NCBI RefSeq assembly: GCF_021172065.1
Contig: NZ_CP087880.1
Coordinates: forward strand, 2,456,583-2,520,582
Source: Pseudocitrobacter corydidari
GTDB lineage: Bacteria > Pseudomonadota > Gammaproteobacteria > Enterobacterales > Enterobacteriaceae
Direction of reading: 5' to 3'
DNA length: 64,000 nt
Shown here: positions 57,930 through 64,000 of the stretch, piece by piece
Layout: each line of letters opens with the position of its first letter
Numbering within the stretch: the first letter of the stretch is position 1
Program-made: the position numbers and the translations under genes
Notes under the pieces: generated by a model
The model's database searches: none
What the model was told of the DNA's origin: nothing
Seen by the model: only the letters and a program-made list of their open reading frames with translations

Positions 57930-58709
57930 TCACATCTTCTTCAACTGCGACACCACCAGCTGATGGCGTGAATTGTAGAATTTCCGGTACGTCAGGTAAC
58001 AGGCGATAATCGTCGACAGGCTGGCAGTAGACAGCAGCATAAACGTCACCATTATCTGGTACTTAATCGCTTTTACCGGATCAATCCCCGCAAAAATCAG
58101 CCCTGACATCATCCCCGGTAAACTCACCAACCCAACCGTTTTTGCCGAATCCACCGTGGGGATCAGCGACGCGCGAATACTTTCGCGAATTAATCGCGCT
58201 GAGGCCATCTTAGGCGTCGCGCCCAGGCTGAGTTTCTCCTGAATCTGCTGCTGTTCCGCGCTAAAGCGCTGCCCAAGATTGTTGTAACACAGCCCCACCG
58301 CCACCATCGCATTGCCGGCAATCATCCCGGAAATGGGGATCACCTGCATCGGTGTAAATTCAATCGAGCCCGAAAAGACCAGTACTGCCAGCGTTAACCC
58401 GGCCCCGGTGGTGATGGCGATAAACGACGAAACAAACGCTTTGCTGATGTATTTACTGCGTTTTTGCGCGTTGTAGGCAGCGTTAAAACAGATGAACAGC
58501 ACCATCAACAGCGTCAGAATCGCGTGGTTAACGTTGAAAATATACTTCAGCACATAGCCGACAATAATAAGCTGCACAACTGCCCGGCAAATACTCCAGA
58601 TAATATCTTTTTCCAGCGCCAGTTTTTCCCGGTAGCTCACCACAATGGCCACCAGCACTAATACCATAGAGAGTGCCAGTGACTCATTGGTTATGGCGTG
58701 TTCATTCAT
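57930..58709 (-). CDS. fetB: Iron export permease FetB
   Basis: 259-residue inner-membrane protein equal in length to E. coli FetB (YbbM), with several helices and the conserved PVFMQ-like FTPMQVIPISGMIAGNAMVAVG, LSLGATPKMAS and DSAKTVGLVSLPGMMSGLIFAG. With FetA it forms an exporter linked to iron homeostasis and peroxide resistance. ATG 58709 (MNEHAITNES) overlaps the fetA end by 8 bp; the longer frame start at 58766 is not conserved. Confidence 0.95.
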   Translation of the reverse strand: MNEHAITNESLALSMVLVLVAIVVSYREKLALEKDIIWSICRAVVQLIIVGYVLKYIFNVNHAILTLLMVLFICFNAAYNAQKRSKYISKAFVSSFIAITTGAGLTLAVLVFSGSIEFTPMQVIPISGMIAGNAMVAVGLCYNNLGQRFSAEQQQIQEKLSLGATPKMASARLIRESIRASLIPTVDSAKTVGLVSLPGMMSGLIFAGIDPVKAIKYQIMVTFMLLSTASLSTIIACYLTYRKFYNSRHQLVVSQLKKM

Positions 58710-59373
58710 CGGTGGCCTCCTGCATATCCTTTCCTGAGAGCGGTAATGTAATAACATCATCCGCATGTTCTATTTCATCTTTATCGTGGGTAACCCACAG
58801 CACGGCGATATTTTTCTCCCGAACATAGCGATGAATAATATCGTTCACGTTATGCTTATTTTCTTCATCAAGCGCGCTGGTAATTTCATCCAGTAATAAA
58901 ACGTCCGGCAAAAACTGTAGGTTGCGGATCAGGGAAATACGCTGCTTTTCACCGCCAGAAAGATCGTTTATTGACTTTGACAACGTTTCTTCCGGCAAGC
59001 CAAACCGTGTCAGGAACGCCAGGAAGGTATCCGGCTCCGTGCGTTTATCACGAATCTGCCAGGGGAAAATCAGGTTGTCATAGACCGTTTCGCCAAACAA
59101 AGCGGGCGTTTGCGCGCAGTAGGAAACCTGCTGACGGTACTGCTCAGGCGACAGGTTAGTGTAATCCTGGCCTTTAAACTGAATCGTCCCTTCGCTCGGG
59201 CTTAATAGCGAGGCGATGATTTTTAATAATGTACTTTTACCACAGCCCGAAGGGCCAGTTATCAGCTTAAACTCACCCGGCGCAATGCTGAAATTGATAT
59301 CGTTTAACACCTGCCGCTCACCGATGCTATAACCCACGCCGGATAATTGCAGAATCGCGTTGTCTTCCTTCAT
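58702..59373 (-). CDS. fetA: Iron export ATP-binding protein FetA
   Basis: 223-residue ATPase partner of FetB. Walker A GPSGCGKST, Q-loop VSYCAQTPALFGETVYDNLIFPWQ, signature LSGGEKQR, Walker B LLLDEITSALD (Ile in place of the usual Pro, as in E. coli FetA) and switch WVTHD. I used ATG 59373 (MKEDNAILQL); the frame upstream to 59484 is not part of the family. It is the first gene of fetAB. Confidence 0.95.
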   Translation of the reverse strand: MKEDNAILQLSGVGYSIGERQVLNDINFSIAPGEFKLITGPSGCGKSTLLKIIASLLSPSEGTIQFKGQDYTNLSPEQYRQQVSYCAQTPALFGETVYDNLIFPWQIRDKRTEPDTFLAFLTRFGLPEETLSKSINDLSGGEKQRISLIRNLQFLPDVLLLDEITSALDEENKHNVNDIIHRYVREKNIAVLWVTHDKDEIEHADDVITLPLSGKDMQEATDE

Positions 59374-59470
59374 GATTATTTGAAACTCCTGCTCGAACTG
59401 ATAGACACAGTGTAACGATATTTGTGCAGGAGGAGTTAATCGAAAATAATTTATTTTCCGCAGCACAATA

Positions 59471-59505
59471 AAAAAGGCGCTCACCGACTATATCGGTAAA
59501 CGCCC
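59471..59505 (-). terminator. Intrinsic terminator of the HTH gene
   Basis: Stem built from GGCG/CGCC and ACCGA/TCGGT with a small internal loop, followed on the minus strand by TTTTT; 22 nt past the stop. Confidence 0.7.
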
Positions 59506-59527
59506 TTTCTAGTACCCTGTGTAACAC

Positions 59528-59863
59528 TTATTCACTACCGTCAGGAAAGTTTTCTTTTAAGTATTCCAGAACGTTTTTATTGACCTTGTGTTCTGTGAAT
59601 TTATAGCCTTTCCAGTACTCCGGCTGCTCGAGGTAGACTTCGGGCGGAATGGTGAAGTCACTTAACACCATCCATTCAGCAAACAGCTCTGGGTTTCGTT
59701 TCTGTACAAGTTGTAGCAACATTATCAATGACATAGCAGAGGCAGGGACATTAACCGAACCATCTAAATATTTATGTATGGTGGAACGGTTGGCCCTGAA
59801 CAGTATCGGCAAGATAGCTTTATCTAGCCCCATCTCTTCAAATATCTTCGCAAAATCATTCAT
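59528..59863 (-). CDS. Small HTH protein, possible regulator of the adjacent adhesin module
   Basis: 111-residue protein. The N-terminal 55 residues read as a Xre-type helix-turn-helix: LDKAILPILFRANRSTIHKYLDG, then NVPASAMSLIMLLQLV. The C-terminal part (EVYLEQPEYWKGYKFTEHKV) is not recognised. It lies between fetA and the trimeric autotransporter gene, divergent from the latter, with phased direct repeats in the shared 370-nt region. A regulatory link is therefore likely but unproven. It is absent from the E. coli fetA-qmcA interval. Confidence 0.6.
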   Translation of the reverse strand: MNDFAKIFEEMGLDKAILPILFRANRSTIHKYLDGSVNVPASAMSLIMLLQLVQKRNPELFAEWMVLSDFTIPPEVYLEQPEYWKGYKFTEHKVNKNVLEYLKENFPDGSE

Positions 59864-60025
59864 TTACATGAATCCCTACCGGTTTCAAGACACCTCAAAA
59901 TTGAGATTAATCAAAGAAACGTATTTTACCACATTTTGGCACCACAAACATTAGGCATTCAGAAACACAGATTCATTTGTGTGATTAATCAAAAGCTTAC
60001 TTTTCTTTACAAAACAACTATCACA

Positions 60026-60082
60026 TAATAAAAACCAAATATGTTTCTAATAAAAACCAAAAACACCACATAATAGAAACAT
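60026..60082. promoter_or_regulatory. Phased direct repeats upstream of the trimeric autotransporter
   Basis: TAATAAAAACCAAA occurs at 60026-60039 and 60048-60061, and a partial copy TAATAGAAAC at 60071-60080. The spacing of 22-23 bp is about two helical turns, so a protein could bind all copies on one face. ATGTTTCTA (60041) and TAGAAACAT (60074) also form an inverted pair around the middle. Candidate operator for the divergent HTH protein. Confidence 0.45.
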
Positions 60083-60158
60083 TTTGAGAATTAACCCCAT
60101 TACGTTGTGCTTTACTTAACATTTAATGCGGCGTAGATTCCTGATTCTCGAAACAATA

Positions 60159-60179
60159 TTTGATTCTATTGGAATCAAA
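60159..60179. promoter_or_regulatory. Inverted repeat near the autotransporter promoter
   Basis: TTTGATTC-TATTG-GAATCAAA, perfect 8-bp arms, 55 nt before the start codon. Position and size fit a regulator site; it could equally be a leader hairpin. Confidence 0.4.
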
Positions 60180-60233
60180 AATAAGCTCATAAAGAAACTT
60201 AAACAGCAATTATTTTTAAAGAGAAATTAACAA

Positions 60234-61655
60234 ATGAAAGCAATCAGCAAAACATTCCTGGCTATGGTTATCGGTGTGGTTTGTTCTGGCACTGCGCATG
60301 CAGCCCTTACTCAAGGCCAGCGCGATGCCGCGTTTTCCATGTTTCATGAGGGCGCAAGCCTTTACAATTCCCTTCCTCTGGATGCCCCAGAAGATGAAGT
60401 CAATGCTGCACATGATAAAGCGGTTACCGGTCTGGCAAGACTGGGGGTAAAGGCGGGTGATTTCGAATCGGCTATCGCTAACATCAACTCAATGGCAGGT
60501 ACCGTAGAAAATTTACAGGCAATGATTGGATATGATTTGAATGGTTCGTCTGCGGCAATACCCCCTCATCTTCCAGGTGTACGAGCACATGAAAGCGCAA
60601 TGAAAGATGAGGCGCTGCGCGATGCTTATCGCAGAGGAACTGGTGAGGTCATTCCCCTTAAAGCACCGGCGACAGAAACCGTCAAGGGGCAATACACACA
60701 GACTAAACCTGCCGCGCTCTCACTGGATAAATCAAAAGCGAAACCTGTCATCAGCACCGAGCAATATCGACAGGCAACAGCAGTAACACTGACCACAACG
60801 GAAGACCACGTTGCGAAGAATTCAGCAGAGATTGCCGAGCACGCTAACACGCTTGAGCAGCACCACCGCGTTTTAGTCGCCGTAGGTAAAGAGATGCAAA
60901 ATATCCGCGACACTACCACCGATAACACGGCCGCTATTGATCAAAATGGCAGTGATATCCAATCAGTTGCGGAATATGCGAAAGGCAACCATGCTCAAAT
61001 CATTCAGACAAAAAATACCGTAGAAGGCATCCAGAAACAGGAAGCTATCCAAAATGGTTCACACGTTCAGGGCATGATGATTGCGAAACATAACGCTGAA
61101 CAGGAAGCCATCCAGCAGCAAATTACCGCACTGGCGGAAACTATCCCGGCGACTACCGTTGATCACAGCAAGGAAATCGCTGCCAACCGGGAATCCATCA
61201 ATACAACTAATCGTACATTAACCGATCTGAAGAAGCAGCAGAAAGCCGAGTCAGATTATTACGAAGGGCAGATTCAGAACCTGGCCCATGAAGCCAGTGC
61301 AGCGATCAACAGCGATCGCCAGCAGATCGTCAGCACTCAGCAACGCGTGGACTCCAATGCCACACAGCTGAGCAAACTGAACAGTAATTTCACCAGCCTG
61401 AAGCACACCGTTGACGAAAATAAACATGAAGCTGCGGCCGGCTCCTCCTCCGCAATGGCGCAGGCAAACATTCCTCAAGTACTGAATGGTCAGACTGTTG
61501 CCGTCGGTGCGGGTGTTGGCGGCTATGACGGCGAATCCGCTATAGCGGTCGGCGTTTCCTTCCGTGCCGCAGAAAGCGTCACCGTCAAAGCTACCGTCAG
61601 CGATGATTCTCAGCAGAACGTCGGCTATGGCGCGGGTGTCTCTGTAGGCTGGTAA
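60234..61655 (+). CDS. YadA-type trimeric autotransporter adhesin
   Basis: 473-residue protein. Signal peptide MKAISKTFLAMVIGVVCSGTAHA; N-terminal globular part (about 24-180) that is mostly helical and not a typical YadA head; long coiled-coil stalk (about 185-410) with heptads carrying Ile and Asn (AEIAEHANTLEQHHR, NTAAIDQNGSDIQSV, NRTLTDLKKQQKAES); and a C-terminal YadA anchor (about 412-473, SSSAMAQANIPQVLNGQTVA to GAGVSVGW) that would trimerise into a 12-strand barrel. Expected on the cell surface. It is followed by a hairpin, a lipoprotein gene and a small membrane protein gene. The insertion lies between fetA and qmcA, which are neighbours in E. coli. Confidence 0.88.
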   Translation: MKAISKTFLAMVIGVVCSGTAHAALTQGQRDAAFSMFHEGASLYNSLPLDAPEDEVNAAHDKAVTGLARLGVKAGDFESAIANINSMAGTVENLQAMIGYDLNGSSAAIPPHLPGVRAHESAMKDEALRDAYRRGTGEVIPLKAPATETVKGQYTQTKPAALSLDKSKAKPVISTEQYRQATAVTLTTTEDHVAKNSAEIAEHANTLEQHHRVLVAVGKEMQNIRDTTTDNTAAIDQNGSDIQSVAEYAKGNHAQIIQTKNTVEGIQKQEAIQNGSHVQGMMIAKHNAEQEAIQQQITALAETIPATTVDHSKEIAANRESINTTNRTLTDLKKQQKAESDYYEGQIQNLAHEASAAINSDRQQIVSTQQRVDSNATQLSKLNSNFTSLKHTVDENKHEAAAGSSSAMAQANIPQVLNGQTVAVGAGVGGYDGESAIAVGVSFRAAESVTVKATVSDDSQQNVGYGAGVSVGW

Positions 61656-61664
61656 TCCATCAAA

Positions 61665-61694
61665 CATTAAGGCGCTCTGCCGGGCGCTTTAATG
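61665..61694 (+). terminator. Hairpin after the trimeric autotransporter gene
   Basis: CATTAAGGCGC/GCGCTTTAATG, 11-bp stem with one G-T pair. There is only a weak T-run after it, so some read-through into the lipoprotein gene is likely. Confidence 0.6.
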
Positions 61695-61724
61695 TTTAAC
61701 AGACATAGTACTCAATAGATTTTA

Positions 61725-62195
61725 ATGATGAACGAAATGAAAGAAATAAAGACATTAACACTGCTGGCCTTCGTGCTGCTCGCAGGTTGCTCATCATCTG
61801 CCTCCCGAATGGCGGAGTGTCAGGCACAGGGAATTTCCCGCAATACCTGTTATCTTGCCGAGCAAAACAGACAAGCGGCTATCCTTGGTGCCTCGCAAGC
61901 ACAAGCTTATAAAAACGCCAGCGAGGCCAATGACGATTCAGGTAATAAACATCATCATCACGCCAGACAATATGGCCAGGCTGCGCATAAAAACCACATT
62001 TATAAGGGATATGGCGTGGCGTTCCGAATGAGCAGCAAAAATTTTGCTTACCTGAATGAGTCGTTATGCGCTATTGATGAAGACCATACCGACGCCACAA
62101 CCTATCAGAGCGGCCTTTATAATGTCATTGTCTATCACCGCACCGGTAAAGTTGCGTTGATGAGACAGGGGCAATTCCAGGGATATCTAAAATGA
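61725..62195 (+). CDS. Lipoprotein of the trimeric autotransporter module
   Basis: 156-residue predicted lipoprotein with lipobox LLAGC (Cys22) followed by SSSAS. The mature part contains two further Cys (AECQAQGISRNTCYLAEQ), a His cluster (NKHHHHARQYG) and a C-terminal folded region (AFRMSSKNFAYLNESLCAI to ALMRQGQFQGYLK). I recognise no family. In Salmonella the adhesin SadA needs the adjacent lipoprotein SadB for surface display, so this protein may have an analogous job; there is no sequence evidence of homology. It overlaps the next gene by 4 bp (ATGA). An alternative ATG is at 61728. Confidence 0.7.
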   Translation: MMNEMKEIKTLTLLAFVLLAGCSSSASRMAECQAQGISRNTCYLAEQNRQAAILGASQAQAYKNASEANDDSGNKHHHHARQYGQAAHKNHIYKGYGVAFRMSSKNFAYLNESLCAIDEDHTDATTYQSGLYNVIVYHRTGKVALMRQGQFQGYLK

Positions 62196-62395
62196 TCTCT
62201 CGCCAGGAGGGGGTCATACATGCCGTTATTATCGTAGCGTTTATCTTCGCCCTCCTGCAAGTAGTACTGTTAACACTGCTCATCCATGCGATTAATGTTA
62301 ACAATGAAGTCCATGAAGCTGTTTATCAGTCGAATAAACAGCTGATTGGAGAAGTACAACAGCTGCTCGCACTTCCCGAAATGTTACAAAAATAA
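62192..62395 (+). CDS. Small single-pass membrane protein
   Basis: 67-residue protein with one hydrophobic helix (about 8-33, HAVIIVAFIFALLQVVLLTLLI) and a polar C-terminal helix (NEVHEAVYQSNKQLIGEVQQL) that could coil. It is translationally coupled to the lipoprotein gene and followed by a terminator, so the two are one unit. Unknown function; a partner of the lipoprotein or adhesin in the inner membrane is the simplest idea. Confidence 0.6.
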   Translation: MISRQEGVIHAVIIVAFIFALLQVVLLTLLIHAINVNNEVHEAVYQSNKQLIGEVQQLLALPEMLQK

Positions 62396-62416
62396 TAATG
62401 CTGTCTGCATAATGTT

Positions 62417-62453
62417 CCCCTCTTTTTACTACCGGTTTTAAGAGGGGCTTTTT
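62417..62453 (+). terminator. Intrinsic terminator ending the adhesin module
   Basis: CCCCTCTT/AAGAGGGG, perfect 8-bp stem, 15-nt loop, followed by CTTTTT. Confidence 0.9.
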
Positions 62454-62618
62454 AATCAGGCTTAGCTGTTCTTTTAAAACGTCCTGTTCCGGATTTAAGG
62501 TATAAAGTGACGTAATATCGAAATCTGGCAGGCGAATTTCGTCGCAGTAGCCGATATACTTTACGTCAGCAGCGGCATCATACCGCTTAGATAAACGGAC
62601 GGTATAACAGGAGGTTTC

Positions 62619-63533
62619 ATGCTGATATTTATCCCTATCATGATTTTTGTCGTACTGGTGGTCGTTGCCGCTGGCGTCAAAATCGTTCCTCAGGGCTATC
62701 AATGGACGGTCGAACGTTTTGGTCGCTACACCAATACGCTTCAGCCTGGGCTTAGCCTTGTCGTGCCCTTTATGGACAGGATTGGCCGTAAGATCAACAT
62801 GATGGAGCAGGTTTTAGATATTCCGTCTCAGGAGGTTATCTCCAAAGATAACGCCAACGTCACCATCGATGCCGTCTGTTTTATTCAGGTCATTGATGCC
62901 CCAAAGGCAGCCTATGAGGTGAGCAACCTGGAACTGGCGATCATTAACCTGACGATGACCAATATTCGTACCGTGCTGGGTTCTATGGAGCTTGATGAAA
63001 TGCTCTCCCAGCGCGACAGCATCAACACGCGTCTGCTGCATATCGTTGATGAAGCCACCAATCCATGGGGCATTAAAGTCACCCGTATCGAAATCCGCGA
63101 TGTTCGCCCACCGGCAGAGCTGATTGCGTCGATGAACGCCCAGATGAAAGCCGAACGTACAAAACGCGCCTATATTCTGGAAGCCGAAGGTATTCGTCAG
63201 GCGGAAATCGTTAAAGCCGAAGGGGAAAAACAGTCGAAGATCCTCAAGGCGGAAGGTGAACGTCAGTCGGCCTTCCTCGAGGCGGAAGCCCGTGAACGTT
63301 CCGCAGAAGCAGAAGCGCGTGCAACCAAAATGGTGTCCGAAGCCATTGCCGCCGGGGATATTCAGGCGGTGAACTACTTCGTCGCACAGAAATACACCGA
63401 AGCGCTGCAACAGATCGGGACATCCAGTAACAGCAAAGTGGTCATGATGCCTCTGGAAGCCAGCAGCCTGATGGGCTCTATTGCAGGCGTGGCCGAACTG
63501 ATCAAAGACAGCGCCAACGAACGGAAAAGATAA
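62619..63533 (+). CDS. qmcA: SPFH-domain membrane protein QmcA
   Basis: 304-residue inner-membrane stomatin/prohibitin-like protein. N-terminal anchor helix (1-22), SPFH domain ([21 protein letters not shown] to about 190) and a helical tail with repeated Ala/Glu ([20 protein letters not shown]). In E. coli it multi-copy suppresses FtsH/HtpX loss and forms large assemblies with its NfeD partner. The stop overlaps the ybbJ ATG by 1 bp. Confidence 0.97.
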   Translation: MLIFIPIMIFVVLVVVAAGVKIVPQGYQWTVERFGRYTNTLQPGLSLVVPFMDRIGRKINMMEQVLDIPSQEVISKDNANVTIDAVCFIQVIDAPKAAYEVSNLELAIINLTMTNIRTVLGSMELDEMLSQRDSINTRLLHIVDEATNPWGIKVTRIEIRDVRPPAELIASMNAQMKAERTKRAYILEAEGIRQAEIVKAEGEKQSKILKAEGERQSAFLEAEARERSAEAEARATKMVSEAIAAGDIQAVNYFVAQKYTEALQQIGTSSNSKVVMMPLEASSLMGSIAGVAELIKDSANERKR

Positions 63534-64000
63534 TGGTCGAGATGATTCTGGCTCATCCGCATATTTTCTGGTTAAGCCTGGGCGGCCTGTTGCTGGCCGC
63601 CGAGATGCTGGGCGGCAACGGTTATCTGCTGTGGAGCGGCGTTGCCGGGGTGATCACCGGCCTGCTGACCTGGATTCTGCCCGTCAGTTGGGAGTGGCAG
63701 GCGGTAATATTCTGTATCCTGACGCTGCTGGCGGCGTGGCTGTGGTCAAAATGGCTGGCGCGCCAGGTTAAAGAGCTGAAACCCGCAGACAGTCAGCTTA
63801 ATCAACGCGGGCAACAACTTGTAGGGCAGCGTTTTACGCTCAATGCCGCACTGGTTAACGGGCGTGGGCAGGTTCGGGTTGGCGATAGTGCCTGGCCCGT
63901 TACTGCTGATGACGATTTTCCTGCGGGGTCAAAAGTTGAAGTCATTGCGGTAGAGGGCATTACGCTACGCGTTCGTCTCTGTGATCAGGCAAAACATTAA
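63533..64000 (+). CDS. ybbJ: NfeD-like membrane protein YbbJ
   Basis: 155-residue partner of QmcA. Membrane helices at about 8-75 ([29 protein letters not shown]) and a C-terminal OB-fold domain ([31 protein letters not shown]). The stop falls on the last bases of the window, so the gene is complete. Confidence 0.95.
   Translation: MVEMILAHPHIFWLSLGGLLLAAEMLGGNGYLLWSGVAGVITGLLTWILPVSWEWQAVIFCILTLLAAWLWSKWLARQVKELKPADSQLNQRGQQLVGQRFTLNAALVNGRGQVRVGDSAWPVTADDDFPAGSKVEVIAVEGITLRVRLCDQAKH

Overview
The window is chromosomal DNA of an enterobacterium in the Escherichia/Salmonella/Citrobacter group. Genes recognisable by sequence (pheP, argU, fimYZ and fimAICDHF, folD, ybcJ, ybcI, cysS, ppiB, lpxH, purEK, mnmH, ybbP-ybbA-tesA-ybbO-cnoX, fetAB, qmcA-ybbJ) lie in the order expected for that family. 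The fim genes and the adjacent ABC operon resembling sfbABC are of the Salmonella kind. Typical REP/BIME elements sit in many gaps. A Citrobacter-like genome is the best guess; the species cannot be fixed from the sequence alone.

Layout. 1-20.5 kb, between pheP and the tRNA gene argU, is an accessory block that does not match the E. coli content of this interval (DLP12, ompT, cus). It holds a TonB-dependent siderophore receptor, an EamA exporter, a double-HD HD-GYP protein, an operon for an FMN-dependent organosulfur-type monooxygenase with its own ABC importer, a convergent polar amino acid ABC importer, a redox cluster (SDR, AraC regulator, NIPSNAP, old yellow enzyme, ketosteroid-dehydrogenase-like flavoprotein), an unassigned LuxR-type regulator, and a family II pyrophosphatase preceded by a clear fluoride riboswitch. 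20.5-29.6 kb is argU plus a complete Salmonella-type type 1 fimbrial locus with regulators FimY and FimZ. 29.6-32.1 kb carries folD, ybcJ and a YARHG-domain secreted protein.

32.3-37.4 kb is a 1695-residue autotransporter with a Pro-Val-Asp-Pro linker. 38-40.6 kb is a PTS EIICB and LacI-family regulator pair with a double palindromic operator. 40.7-48.1 kb is core housekeeping (ybcI, cysS, ppiB, lpxH, purEK, mnmH), interrupted by an AT-rich lipoprotein gene with an internal duplication between lpxH and purE. 48.2-52.1 kb is an sfbABC-type (MetQNI family) ABC operon and a porin. 52.4-64 kb is the ybbP to ybbJ region, into which a four-gene surface module has been inserted between fetA and qmcA: HTH protein, YadA-type trimeric autotransporter, lipoprotein and small membrane protein.

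The most noteworthy items are the fluoride riboswitch controlling ppaC, the YadA-type module with phased direct repeats in its control region, the redox cluster next to an organosulfur operon, and the duplicated lipoprotein. Nothing here was checked by database search; assignments rest on reading motifs and on remembered family sequences.
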